Source of the DNA: Anaerolineae bacterium
Lineage (GTDB): Bacteria > Chloroflexota > Anaerolineae > Aggregatilineales > UBA2796
DNA length: 64,000 bases
NCBI GenBank assembly: GCA_019637555.1
Contig: JAHBVK010000004.1
Coordinates: 99,795 to 163,794, forward strand
Reading direction: 5' to 3'
How positions within the stretch are numbered: position 1 is the first letter of the stretch; each line of letters begins with the position of its first letter. The notes under the pieces are model-generated. The model was not told the DNA's origin and made no database searches. It saw nothing but the letters and a program-made list of their open reading frames with translations. Both the position numbers and the translations under genes were made by a program. This document shows positions 34,800 through 45,635 of this stretch, in pieces.

Positions 34800-37451
34800 T
34801 TAGCGGCGCGGTGGGGTTAGATCGCTGTCGTCGCCATCCAGCCACTTACGTAACTGTTCTGCCACGTCGTTCATCCCGATCTGGCGGAAATATTTCTCCG
34901 CTTTCTGCCAGCAGTTGCGTGCTTCGTTACGCTTGCCCAAGCGTCGGTAAGCAATACCCACCAGCACCATGCCCTTGACATACTCCGACGGCTGGTTGCG
35001 AATGCTGTAGAAGTTCAAAGACTGCTGGAAGGCGCTGATCGAGCGTTCGAGGTAGCTCGGCTGATATTCGATCTCGGCGATGTCCAGATAGGTCTGACCA
35101 AGCAGCATCTGAGCGCTGGCGAAGTTGCCCGGTGCCGTCTTGGGCGACCAGAAACGCAGCGCCTGCTGGAATGCCTTGATCGCGCTGTGATAGTGCGCGT
35201 CGGGGCGTTCCAGATCGGCATAACCGCGATACGCCAAGCCCAAATTGTGCGAGGTGCGGGCGTAGTCCATGGGCGCATTCTGCGGCGTAAAGATTTGCAT
35301 CGCCCGCGCATAGCACTTGATGGCGCGTTCAAGATTGTCTTTCTTGTCGCTGACTTCGGAGAGTTCACCGTAGGCAGTGCCCAAGTTGTGATTCACCTGT
35401 GCGTACTGCATGGCATGTTCGGTAGGCTTGAGCGGTGCGAGGGCGCGGCGGAAGGCAGCAACCGCCAACCACAAATTATTCGCCCGATCCTTGACTCGCG
35501 ACAGATCGATGTACGCCGCGCCGAGGTTATTCTGGACCACCGCGAAGGTGATCGGCGTCGAGCGCGGACCGTAGTGACGCATCGCCTGATTGAAGGCATG
35601 GATCGCCAGTTGTAGATTCTCCGCCGGATGATCCGTCTCACTGAGGATGCGGTAGGTGATGCCCAGATTGTTCTGGATCATGGCGTACTTCATCGGCGCT
35701 TTTTGGGCGCTATAAGCACGCAGCGCACGCTCGAAGCAGGATACCGACTTCTGCAAGTTGGTACGCCGATCCGTGCCGGGGCGTTCCTGATAGGCGATGC
35801 CCAGTGCGATCTGCACTTCGGGGTACAACGGATCGCGGACGTTATCCGCCAGACAGGCGGCGATACGCTCTAACCAGCTACGGCGCTGCTCAAAACGCGC
35901 CCACGATCCCATAAACGGTGAGCAAGACTGCGCGATCTCGAAAGCACCAATAAGGTCGTCGTTCTCCATGGCGTAATTGAAGGCGGCATCCAGATTGTCC
36001 AGTTCCGCCATCATGCCGCTGTAATCTTGTTTGAGAGCGCGTTCAACAGCCAGCGCACGATAGAACCGGTAGTGTGTCTGTTGAATACTCAAGTCTGCTT
36101 CTACAGAGAGAAGCAACAGAGGATCGATCTCGTAGCGTTCGCCATCAAAGGAGACCATGCCCCACGTTTTGAGCAGCAGCAGCGGATGCGGATCACCGAG
36201 CAGCGTGCGGGCAGCCTCGAAAGTGAAGCCGCTGCGGAAGATCGACAGCTTGCGCAGCGCCGACTCGACATCCGTCCAATCATCGTGACGGCGGGCGCTG
36301 TTCAGCGTCTTGTTGATCAATTCCTCGTAAGCGTCTTTGGCATCAGCGCCTTTGAGCGTGCCTAGTAGTTCGATCACGTAGTTGAGCGGGAAGAAGTTTG
36401 CCCACTTGACGGCGTACCACATCAGACGCGGACGCTGGTGGGCAGCTTTGATGATATCCGCCTCGTAATCATCGAGCGTGTGACGAGGTGCTTGCGCCCT
36501 TGCCATGCGCTTCAAAATTTCTGCGGACGCACCCATCGACGGGATCTGCATTTCGTGGACTTTGACATCGTGCAGTTCTTGCCAGATGTGCCGACTGGTG
36601 ATTAGCAGTTGTGTGCCGCGATTCAGGTGCAAGCGGTTGAGCGCTTCCGCGAAGGCGCTGGGATTGGGGCAGCTTTCCGCGCCATCCAAGACCAGCAGCA
36701 TCTGGTACTTCCGCAGCAGCGACCAGAGATCAGCTTCGTTGGTGCGGGGATCGAGATCGAGGTTCAAATGATCGACGATCAGCGCCGCCAGATCGTAGAG
36801 GGTGCTGTTGGGCGTGAAGGTGTACCAGACCACGCCATCACGAAATTTGATGGTGCTGGCGATTTCAGCGGCGAGGCGCGTCTTACCGATGCCCGAAAAG
36901 CCTTGAATCAACGTGCCGCGATGCCCCTCGGAGAGTGAGTCGCGCACCGCATCCAGATCATCATCGCGCCCGATCAGCGGCAGGTCGAGATGCCAGTACG
37001 GGAAGCTGCCACTGACGTTGTACAGCTTCATTTTGGTTTCGGTAGGCGAGGGAGCGGGTTCGGGCTTGCCCTTCAAAAGGTACAGAAATTCGAGCAGCCC
37101 GCCATCCAGATTCTGGGTTAGGTCGATCCACGGATAAGCGTTCAGCCACTCCGGCATCTGATCAGCGGTGATGTTTTCCCAGATCAGCACATAGAGCCGC
37201 TTATTCGCTTTATCCAACGCTTGTAGTTGGGTGATGCACTCGGAGTCGTTGATTGAGTGCGTGGACAGCACAAAGATGCCTCCCAACGCCCCACGAATGA
37301 CGCTGCGAATTTGATCCTCAAGTTCGTCAGCGTCGCCTGAACCATGCAAATGATCAACCCAACAGTCGATCTCGGCAGGGGCTAGAGTGTTGTAGATGCG
37401 CGTCGCTACGAGATCATCGGCAGGGACGTGGCAAACAAATAGAGTTGACAT
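34800..37451 (-). CDS. TIR - NB-ARC ATPase - TPR protein (STAND family)
   Basis: 883 residues. The TIR-like domain (about 1-128) starts MSTLFVCHVPADDLVATRIYNTL. The NTPase has a P-loop GFSGIGKTRLA (184-193), Walker B MLLVLDGAE (251-259) and the sensor LLITSRH. From about 480 to 865 there are at least eight tetratricopeptide-like repeats (NNLGITYRILSE, NNLGAAYIDLSR, HNLGTAYGELSE, HNLGLAYRGYAD). STAND proteins of this layout sense a ligand with the TPRs and oligomerise; several are anti-phage or signalling proteins. In the TIR domain the position of the NADase Glu appears to be Gln75 (SECITQLQAL). It stands alone, with no other defence genes nearby. Confidence 0.88.
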   Translation of the reverse strand: MSTLFVCHVPADDLVATRIYNTLAPAEIDCWVDHLHGSGDADELEDQIRSVIRGALGGIFVLSTHSINDSECITQLQALDKANKRLYVLIWENITADQMPEWLNAYPWIDLTQNLDGGLLEFLYLLKGKPEPAPSPTETKMKLYNVSGSFPYWHLDLPLIGRDDDLDAVRDSLSEGHRGTLIQGFSGIGKTRLAAEIASTIKFRDGVVWYTFTPNSTLYDLAALIVDHLNLDLDPRTNEADLWSLLRKYQMLLVLDGAESCPNPSAFAEALNRLHLNRGTQLLITSRHIWQELHDVKVHEMQIPSMGASAEILKRMARAQAPRHTLDDYEADIIKAAHQRPRLMWYAVKWANFFPLNYVIELLGTLKGADAKDAYEELINKTLNSARRHDDWTDVESALRKLSIFRSGFTFEAARTLLGDPHPLLLLKTWGMVSFDGERYEIDPLLLLSVEADLSIQQTHYRFYRALAVERALKQDYSGMMAELDNLDAAFNYAMENDDLIGAFEIAQSCSPFMGSWARFEQRRSWLERIAACLADNVRDPLYPEVQIALGIAYQERPGTDRRTNLQKSVSCFERALRAYSAQKAPMKYAMIQNNLGITYRILSETDHPAENLQLAIHAFNQAMRHYGPRSTPITFAVVQNNLGAAYIDLSRVKDRANNLWLAVAAFRRALAPLKPTEHAMQYAQVNHNLGTAYGELSEVSDKKDNLERAIKCYARAMQIFTPQNAPMDYARTSHNLGLAYRGYADLERPDAHYHSAIKAFQQALRFWSPKTAPGNFASAQMLLGQTYLDIAEIEYQPSYLERSISAFQQSLNFYSIRNQPSEYVKGMVLVGIAYRRLGKRNEARNCWQKAEKYFRQIGMNDVAEQLRKWLDGDDSDLTPPRR

Positions 37452-37793
37452 TCACCTGCGACCAAAGTAAGAAAAGCCTAACCGGATTCAAATTATTGGC
37501 AAACTTATTCTAAACCATAATTTATCCGATATCTACAGATTTTAGTTTCATTACCGTGAAGGATTCATGAAATTTGTATAACCGTAGATCTGCGGAGTAA
37601 GCGCCAAAGTGGCTCTATTATCCCCAAAAATACAAGTTGTCAACAGGCATTCGCCCACTAATAGCTGCTGCGATGAAATCGAGATTGCCCGCCATCAGGC
37701 ATCAAGCTACAATTTTGCAAACCGTCTTCATGGCAAATTTATCATTATCTGTGCCATTGACAGGCGGCGATTATATCATGCGGAGGTGCGCTC
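37452..37793. other. AT-rich intergenic region between divergent genes
   Basis: 342 bp separating the divergent TIR-protein and coaE genes. It is clearly more AT-rich than its surroundings and must hold both promoters. A TTGACA lies at about 37757 but has no -10 at proper spacing. No repeats or RNA structure were recognised. Confidence 0.4.
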
Positions 37794-39254
37794 GTGGGTC
37801 GCTGGGCGAATAAATACGTGATCGGATTGACCGGCAATATCGCCATGGGCAAGAGCGTGGTGCGGAAACGCTTGGAATCATTGGGCGCGTATACCACCGA
37901 CGCAGATGGTCTGGCGCATCTGGTGATGGCTCCCGGTGCCCCCGCCTATCAGCCTGTGATCGACTGGTTCGGCAGATGGCTAGTCGGCAGCGACGGCAAG
38001 ATTGACCGCGCCAAACTGGGTGCCATTGTGTTTTCTCATCCCGATGCGCTGGCACGGCTGGAAAGCCTCACGCATCCGATCATCCTGCAAGGCATTGACA
38101 CACTGATCCGCCGCGCCCAGCAACCTATCGCCGTCATTGAGGCGATCAAGCTGGTGGATGGACCATTAGGACAGGCGGTGGATGCGATCTGGGTGGTGGA
38201 TGCCGTGCCGCAGGTGCAGCTAGAACGCTTGATGAAGCGCGGACTTTCCGAAGCAGACGCCAAACGCCGCATCATCGCGCAGAACCCACAGCGCGACAAG
38301 CTGGCGAAAGCGACTGTGCGAATTACCAATAACGGCTCGCTAGAGGATGTCTGGGCGCAGATCGACAGCGAGTGGAACAAACTGATGCTGGCACGCGGTT
38401 TGCAGAGCCAGCAGTCAGATGAAGTCAGTGTCAGCGTGGTGCAGGTCATGCCACCGCCGACAGGGCAGCTTTCCGCCGCCAAAGTGGTCGGTACACCGGG
38501 CGCCAGCACACCACCCACAACAGAAACGGCAGCAGTGACGCCAGCGCCTGCTGCTACCTCCAATCTGGCAGCAGCGCCGGGTGCTTCGTCCGCGCCCTCG
38601 GTGATCCGCCCGATCACGCCGACTGCACCACTAACTAGCGCCGCTGCAGGCAGCGCTGACGGCATAAGCGGCACATCCGCCGCGCCCGTTACACCAGCGG
38701 TGGAAACTCCAGCAATAACAGCGGCAGCGGCAGATCCACAGCCAGAAGTGGAAGCTGCCCCGATCTCGATGTCGATCAAGATACGGCGCGGGATGCCGCA
38801 AACCGCCGAGGACATCGCCCGACTGATCAATCAGGGGACTGGTAAATCGCTCAAGCACATCGACATCATCTCGCGCTTTGGCGAGAAGTCGTATCTGCTG
38901 GCGGAAGTCAATAACCGCATCGTCGGCTTGGCGGGCTTCCACGTGGATAACCTGATCGCGCGGATGGACGAACTGCTGATCGAGCCGGAAATGCCGCAAG
39001 CACCACTCGCCAAGTCGTTGTTGGAGGAAGTGGAGAAGGCATCGAAGGCATTGCAGAGCGAGATCGGCTTGATGTTCGTACCCAACAACGCGCCCAGCAC
39101 GCTAACCGATGTGTTCTTCGGCATGGGCTACCAGAAGATGGACGTGGAAACCATCAAGAATCCGGCGTGGAGGGAAGCCGCCGAGGAATCGCAGCCTCCG
39201 GATACGCAAGTTTTCGCTAAGAAATTAGGCGAGCGCGTCCTAAAACCGCTATAA
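37794..39254 (+). CDS. coaE: Dephospho-CoA kinase fused to a GNAT-like domain
   Basis: 486 residues from GTG, with GGAGG about 7 nt upstream. Residues 8-205 are a complete CoaE: P-loop GLTGNIAMGKS, DADGLAHLVM, FSHPDALARLESLTHP, and the lid region LMKRGLSEADAKRRI. Residues about 215-325 are a Pro/Ala/Thr-rich linker. Residues about 330-455 resemble a GNAT-type acyltransferase domain (YLLAEVNNRIVGLAGFHVDN, LLEEVEKASKALQSEIGLMFVP, FFGMGYQKMD). CoaE makes CoA from dephospho-CoA and ATP, while GNAT enzymes use acyl-CoA, so the fusion joins CoA synthesis with a CoA-binding domain. Ordinary CoaE is about 200 residues. Confidence 0.88.
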   Translation: MGRWANKYVIGLTGNIAMGKSVVRKRLESLGAYTTDADGLAHLVMAPGAPAYQPVIDWFGRWLVGSDGKIDRAKLGAIVFSHPDALARLESLTHPIILQGIDTLIRRAQQPIAVIEAIKLVDGPLGQAVDAIWVVDAVPQVQLERLMKRGLSEADAKRRIIAQNPQRDKLAKATVRITNNGSLEDVWAQIDSEWNKLMLARGLQSQQSDEVSVSVVQVMPPPTGQLSAAKVVGTPGASTPPTTETAAVTPAPAATSNLAAAPGASSAPSVIRPITPTAPLTSAAAGSADGISGTSAAPVTPAVETPAITAAAADPQPEVEAAPISMSIKIRRGMPQTAEDIARLINQGTGKSLKHIDIISRFGEKSYLLAEVNNRIVGLAGFHVDNLIARMDELLIEPEMPQAPLAKSLLEEVEKASKALQSEIGLMFVPNNAPSTLTDVFFGMGYQKMDVETIKNPAWREAAEESQPPDTQVFAKKLGERVLKPL

Positions 39255-39285
39255 TGCTGCGGCGAAAACAAAGGGACTTGAAGTG

Positions 39286-39537
39286 ATGGATAGATTAAGA
39301 ACACTCCCCGTCGTGGGATCATTGGTGAAATTTGCTGATGAGCGTCCGCGCCTTGCCGCGTGGATCGTGCTGTCGCTGGGCATCGTCATTTTGCTGTTGA
39401 TCGAAGCGCGCGACGTTGGTCTGCTGTTCGGGCAGTGGGTCGCTTTGATCGTGGCGTCGGTGCTGGTGGCGGGGTTGTGCATCTGGATCGTCACTTTTGA
39501 GGACAATTCCAACTCTACTGACGAGACCAAAGCTTAA
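39286..39537 (+). CDS. Small membrane protein
   Basis: 83 residues from the ATG at 39286 (a GTG directly precedes it), with AAAGGGA upstream. Two hydrophobic helices (about 24-40 and 48-70), an acidic C-terminus (FEDNSNSTDETKA) and a basic N-terminus suggest a two-pass membrane protein with both ends in the cytoplasm. No family was recognised. It lies 31 bp after coaE, probably co-transcribed, and is followed by a strong terminator. Confidence 0.65.
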   Translation: MDRLRTLPVVGSLVKFADERPRLAAWIVLSLGIVILLLIEARDVGLLFGQWVALIVASVLVAGLCIWIVTFEDNSNSTDETKA

Positions 39538-39569
39538 CCTCAAGATAAGCCACACGTGAACGATTGATA

Positions 39570-39605
39570 ACGGACTGGCAGCACCGCTGCACCAGTCCGT
39601 TTTTC
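39570..39605 (+). terminator. Rho-independent terminator after coaE operon
   Basis: ACGGACTGG (39570-39578) pairs with CCAGTCCGT (39592-39600) around a CAGCACCGCTG loop, which itself can pair (CAGC/GCTG). TTTTTCG follows immediately. Confidence 0.88.
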
Positions 39606-39750
39606 GTTATCGTCGGACGATCAATGGGCGCAATCCCGACTTCCTTGATGCGCGTTCGCCATATTTGGTTAGAATAACAGAAGAAAATAGACGGAAATGA
39701 CGGATCATTACGAGAGATCGTCACCGACCTCGACCTCAAGGAGTCAAATC

Positions 39751-41535
39751 ATGACCCATCGCTCGGTTCGCGCACTACTAGCCGTCCTCTGCGCGGCGAT
39801 GCTGATCACAATATTGACGCCAGCCAATCCGGTGAGTGCTGATACGGGCAGCAACTGGACGGGGTCGTACTATCCCAATCCCTATCTACAGGGCAACCCC
39901 GTGTTCACGCGCATCGATCCGGCGGTGGTGTTCAATTGGGGACCCAACCCGCCCGGTCCCGGCTTGGGATCGCAGTTCTGGTCGGCACGCTGGGTCACGA
40001 TCCAGTATCTGGCGGCAGGCACCTACCGCTTCACCGTAACCTCGGATGATGGCGTGCGCGTTTACATCAACGGGCAGATCATCCTCGATGCGTGGCGCGA
40101 TCAAGCTCCTACGACTTACAACGTCAATGTGCAGGTGCCAACGGGTAACCATGCCATTCAGGTCGATTACTATCAAGGTATCGGTGACGCCAGCCTATCT
40201 GTGTCGTGGAATCCGCTGCTGACGCCTTCGAGTGCATGGACAGCACAGTATTACAATAATCCCGATCTGGCGGGTGCGCCTGTGATCAGCCGCTACGAAG
40301 GTGGGATCAACTATTTCTGGGGACTCGGTTCGCCCGATCCTGCCGTTGCGCCGGATAACTTCAGCGCCCGCTGGACGATCACGACGCCGTTCAACGCGGG
40401 CACCTATCGCTTTACGCTGGCGGGTGATGACGGCATCAGGTTGTTCATCGACAATATCCTCGTGATCAACCAGTGGAAAGATCAGGTGTTGACGGCGTAT
40501 ACCATCGATGTGACGCTGACAGCAGGTTTGCACACGCTGCGAGTGGAATACTATGACCGCGTGGGACAAGCGACGGTGCGCCTCGTCTATGAGCCTGCGG
40601 TTGGACCTCCGGGTGATGGGCAGACGCAGTGGTACGGTGAATACTTCGCTAATCCGTTCCTCGCCGGATCACCGACGTTCGTGCGCTTGGACGGCTCCAG
40701 CGGCATCGATAAGAACTGGAGTACACAAGCCCCCGTCGCCGGATTCCCGCGGGAGAACTTCTCGGTACGCTGGACGCGGCAGATATGCGTGCCCGGACGC
40801 CCCTACACGATTTATCTGACGGCAGATGACGGCGTACGCCTATACATCGATGTGACGCTGGTGATCGATGCGTGGCGGGTGCAGGATCGAGTGACCATCC
40901 GGCAGCCAGTGGATTTGACGGCAGGCTGCCATAACTTCAGACTGGAATACTTCCAAGCGACGGGTAATTCGGTGGTCAACCTGACGTGGGAACCGCCTGA
41001 CGGTCAGAACCCGCCGCAGTATGTGGCACCACCACCGCCACCAAGCGGAGTCAATGCCGTCGTGCAGTACGCTTCGCGTTTGAACGTGCGTACCGGACCG
41101 GGCATCAACTACGGCATCATCACCACGATTGATCGCAACACGGTGCTGGCGCTTTCCGCCCGTAACGCCGATGCAAGCTGGGTGCGCGTCACCACGCTGC
41201 CCGGTGGCACCGTCGGTTGGGTCAGCCGCGCCTACTTACAGATCACCTCCGGCAATGTCAACAGCTTGCCCGTGCAAGGCGGCGGAGTCGTCGATCCGGG
41301 CAATCCGACTGGCGTACGCGTGAGGACGCTGACGACGGTGCGCTTGCGCAGCGGGGCAGGCACGCAGCATAGCATCCTCGGCAATCTGGGGTGGGGCGTG
41401 GTGCTCGATGTGATCGGCAGAAACAGCGATAACTCGTGGCTGCAAGTGCGCTTCGGTACGGTGGTTGGTTGGGTGTACAGTCCGTACCTGCAAGTGATCG
41501 CGGGTAATCTGTACAACGTGCCAGTGACAGGGTAA
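39751..41535 (+). CDS. Secreted protein with three PA14 domains and two bacterial SH3 domains
   Basis: 594 residues from the ATG at 39751, with AAGGAG 7 nt upstream; the frame is open 18 codons further up. A signal peptide (VRALLAVLCAAMLITILTPANPVSA) is followed by three PA14-like repeats (about 33-155, 163-285, 295-425), each with a YY.NP.L.G.P start and a DDG(V/I)R(V/L)(Y/F)I core. A PPPPP linker leads to two SH3b repeats (LNVRTGPGINYGIITT and VRLRSGAGTQHSILGN). PA14 domains bind glycans, and SH3b domains bind peptidoglycan or cell wall. It is probably a surface or matrix adhesin with no enzymatic domain visible. Confidence 0.88.
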   Translation: MTHRSVRALLAVLCAAMLITILTPANPVSADTGSNWTGSYYPNPYLQGNPVFTRIDPAVVFNWGPNPPGPGLGSQFWSARWVTIQYLAAGTYRFTVTSDDGVRVYINGQIILDAWRDQAPTTYNVNVQVPTGNHAIQVDYYQGIGDASLSVSWNPLLTPSSAWTAQYYNNPDLAGAPVISRYEGGINYFWGLGSPDPAVAPDNFSARWTITTPFNAGTYRFTLAGDDGIRLFIDNILVINQWKDQVLTAYTIDVTLTAGLHTLRVEYYDRVGQATVRLVYEPAVGPPGDGQTQWYGEYFANPFLAGSPTFVRLDGSSGIDKNWSTQAPVAGFPRENFSVRWTRQICVPGRPYTIYLTADDGVRLYIDVTLVIDAWRVQDRVTIRQPVDLTAGCHNFRLEYFQATGNSVVNLTWEPPDGQNPPQYVAPPPPPSGVNAVVQYASRLNVRTGPGINYGIITTIDRNTVLALSARNADASWVRVTTLPGGTVGWVSRAYLQITSGNVNSLPVQGGGVVDPGNPTGVRVRTLTTVRLRSGAGTQHSILGNLGWGVVLDVIGRNSDNSWLQVRFGTVVGWVYSPYLQVIAGNLYNVPVTG

Positions 41536-41569
41536 AGCAGTTAGTTAGGTAGCTAGAAGATGCATCGTA

Positions 41570-41607
41570 AAGGGTAGTTGTGGGGTTCCACAGCTATCCT
41601 TTTTTGT
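41570..41607 (+). terminator. Rho-independent terminator after the PA14 gene
   Basis: AAGGGTAGTTGTGG (41570-41583) pairs with CCACAGCTATCCTT (41588-41601) with two G-U pairs, followed by TTTTTG. Confidence 0.85.
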
Positions 41608-41791
41608 TGGTGGGAGAGCGTCGATACCCTTCTCAACTGCTTCTATACGGATTGACTTGCTTCTCTTTAGCTTGGCGATTGTCCATTTGTTTATAATCAA
41701 TAGTGTGCCCTAACGTCTGCGTGAAGAGAGCAAAAGAAGTAATTTTGAAGTAACTATTCGCAGTACTGTGCCACCTTAAGGAGCAAACTTC

Positions 41792-42388
41792 ATGAGAAAG
41801 TTAAAGCTGCAAATGTTCATGTCTCTTGACGGCTATGTGGGTGCTCTAGACGAAGGAAGTGAACATGAACATGAAAGTGATGATGAGACGACATCCGAAC
41901 TACCCGATGAATTAGAACAGTACCTCCATTCAACTATTGACACATCCGACACCATTTTGCTTGGGCGAAAGTCGATTGATGGATTTGTCACTGAATGGGA
42001 GCGAATAGCCAGCAATCTACCTGAGCACCCTGAATTCCAACTTGCTAAGAAATTAGTGGCGACTCCCAAAGTTGTATTTAGTAAGACATTGAAAACATCG
42101 TCGTGGTCTAATACCACATTGGCAACGGGCGATCTTGTTGATGAAGTCAATAAGCTGAAAAACAAAGCGGGCAAGGACATCATCGTCTATGGCGGCGCAG
42201 GATTTGTAGCCTCCTTGATTAGCGAGGATTTGATCGACGAATATCATTTGTTTATCAATCCAAACGCACTCGGTCAAGGATTACCGATATTCAACCAGCT
42301 CAGCAAACCACTAAACCTAAAACTCAAAGCAGCAACAACATACAGCAATGGGGTAGTTGGACTGCTGTACGAGCCTAGCAGAGACTAA
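41792..42388 (+). CDS. RibD C-terminal/dihydrofolate reductase-like protein
   Basis: 198 residues. It begins LKLQMFMSLDGYVGA, the hallmark of the RibD_C/DHFR-like family, and ends with IIVYGGAGFVASLISEDLIDEYHLFINPNALGQGLPIF, the conserved C-terminal motif. An acidic insert (EGSEHEHESDDETTSELPDEL) follows the first strand. These proteins bind NADPH; most stand-alone members have no known substrate. AAGGAG is 9 nt before the ATG. The gene is visibly AT-richer than its neighbours, which may indicate later acquisition. Confidence 0.85.
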   Translation: MRKLKLQMFMSLDGYVGALDEGSEHEHESDDETTSELPDELEQYLHSTIDTSDTILLGRKSIDGFVTEWERIASNLPEHPEFQLAKKLVATPKVVFSKTLKTSSWSNTTLATGDLVDEVNKLKNKAGKDIIVYGGAGFVASLISEDLIDEYHLFINPNALGQGLPIFNQLSKPLNLKLKAATTYSNGVVGLLYEPSRD

Positions 42389-42444
42389 GGTTGTAGAGTC
42401 AAATCTGCACGGAAGCTCTGTTCAAGGTCAACTATTCCATCTGG

Positions 42445-42475
42445 ACGGGACAAATCCTTAGCCTGAGGCTAAAGC
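42445..42475. terminator. Weak palindrome between convergent genes
   Basis: CCTTAGCCTGAGGCTAAAG forms a TTAGCC/GGCTAA hairpin between the DHFR-like gene and the lysA-type gene, which converge. It is short and lacks a good U-tract, so this is a possible terminator only. Confidence 0.35.
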
Positions 42476-42482
42476 CAATCGC

Positions 42483-43751
42483 TCAGCAGGCAGGTGGCTG
42501 CCATGATTGGGGTGTGAAATGCAAGGTGGCAAAGTAATCGTCGATGGTTTCCTCACGGCGGATCAATTCGACGCTGCCATCGCGCCGCAGCAATAGTTCT
42601 TTGGGACGCAAGCGACCATTGTAGTTGAAGCCCATCGCCTGACCATGAGCGCCCGTGTCATGGATCAGCAGCACATCCCCGATGTCGATAGGGGGCAAGG
42701 GACGTTGGATGGCAAATTTGTCGTTGTTTTCGCATAAGGCACCAACCACATCGACTGGAGTGGTGGGCACGGAGTCCTCTTTGCCGTGAATGGTGATGTG
42801 ATGGTATGCCCCGTACATGGCTGGTCGCATTAACGCCGACATCGAGGCATCCACGCCAATATAGGTGCGATAGGTATCTTTGCGATTGAGCACCGTTGTC
42901 ACCAGCACGCCATGCGATCCGGTCAGGTAACGTCCACTTTCCATGTAAAGGCGGGGCGCATAGCCGTGCTGACGCTCGAAGGACTGAAACAGCAGCGCGA
43001 TCTCGCGTCCCAGTGCAGTCACATCAAATGGGGCGTCAGATGGCAAATAAGGGATACCTAGCCCGCCGCCGATATTGATGAACTCAAAAGTGATGCCAAG
43101 ATCGGCGGAAAGCCATGCGATCAGTTCTAAGAGCATGGCGGTGGTTTGCAGCATGTAGCGGTAATCCAGCTCATTCGAGATCAGCATGGTGTGCATGCCG
43201 AAACGCTGCACGCCCAGCGCCTTTGCCTGTTGATAGGCGGTGGCAATTTGATCGTGGCTGACACCGTATTTTGCTTCTTGCGGACTGCCGATGATGGCAT
43301 TGCCCGACCGACGCGATCCCGGATTGTAGCGAAAGCAGATGAGCGCAGGTACGGCAGGCAGCTTGTTTAGCAGCGTAATGTCATCCAAATTGAGGATGCA
43401 GCCACCATCCCGCAATGCCGCCGCGAACTCGTCGCTGCTGGTGTTATTGGAGGTGAACATGATGTCCTCGCCGCGCGCGCCGACGCGCCGACTGAGGATC
43501 AATTCGGGGATCGAGCTGCAATCGAATCCGAAGTTGAGATCGCGCAGCAGTTCGAGGATGCGCGGATTCGGCAGTGCTTTGACGGCATAGAATTCCTTGA
43601 AGTTGCGTACACCAGCAAATGCCTCGATCAAGGCTGTTCCGGTGTCGCGGATGCCGATCTCGTCGTAGATGTGGAAGGGTGTGGCAAAGGTCCGGATGAG
43701 GTCGGGCAGTATCGGTTGCAGACGAGTGTGAAAGTCGGGAGACATGGGCAT
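42483..43751 (-). CDS. lysA: Diaminopimelate decarboxylase-like PLP enzyme (fold type III)
   Basis: 422 residues from the ATG at 43751, with AAGGA 10 nt upstream. The PLP Lys is in FYAVKALPNP, the Gly-rich loop is INIGGGLGIPY, the substrate-binding ESGRYLTGSHG is present, and the catalytic Cys of the partner subunit is in GALCENNDKF. The end reads MGFNYNGRLRPKELLLRRDGSVELIRREET, like LysA. It would decarboxylate meso-diaminopimelate to lysine; a related amino-acid or carboxynorspermidine decarboxylase is possible. The frame opens as far as 43865, but the groEL terminator lies in that stretch, so the long form is rejected. Confidence 0.8.
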   Translation of the reverse strand: MPMSPDFHTRLQPILPDLIRTFATPFHIYDEIGIRDTGTALIEAFAGVRNFKEFYAVKALPNPRILELLRDLNFGFDCSSIPELILSRRVGARGEDIMFTSNNTSSDEFAAALRDGGCILNLDDITLLNKLPAVPALICFRYNPGSRRSGNAIIGSPQEAKYGVSHDQIATAYQQAKALGVQRFGMHTMLISNELDYRYMLQTTAMLLELIAWLSADLGITFEFINIGGGLGIPYLPSDAPFDVTALGREIALLFQSFERQHGYAPRLYMESGRYLTGSHGVLVTTVLNRKDTYRTYIGVDASMSALMRPAMYGAYHHITIHGKEDSVPTTPVDVVGALCENNDKFAIQRPLPPIDIGDVLLIHDTGAHGQAMGFNYNGRLRPKELLLRRDGSVELIRREETIDDYFATLHFTPQSWQPPAC

Positions 43752-43841
43752 GGGGAATAAATCCTTGCGGTTGGACAATTGCGGTGATTGTAGCTTCATT
43801 AGGGGCGCGGCGTAGAAGTCAGCATGAGAACCTGAGAAACA

Positions 43842-43873
43842 AGCAGGGGATGGCGCAATTGCCATCCCCTGCT
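43842..43873 (-). terminator. Terminator of the groES-groEL operon
   Basis: AGCAGGGGATGGC (43842-43854) pairs perfectly with GCCATCCCCTGCT (43861-43873), a 13-bp stem with a 6-nt loop. On the minus strand it lies 33 bp after the groEL stop and is followed by TTGTTTCTC. Confidence 0.8.
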
Positions 43874-43905
43874 GTTTTCCTGCACCTGTTGAGGTGTCGG
43901 ATTAA

Positions 43906-45552
<1,647 letters not shown>

Positions 45553-45635
45553 TTAGTTTGTTTTGTGCTAGTTGCAAGTTCTAGTTAGTGAGCGTGCTTA
45601 CCGTGATTAGGAGTTGCTGTTAATCGGTAAGTGGA

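Noticed and set aside
43752..43865. Longer N-terminus for the LysA-like protein
   Set aside because: The extra codons contain the strong groEL terminator hairpin and have no family similarity; an RBS precedes the ATG at 43751.
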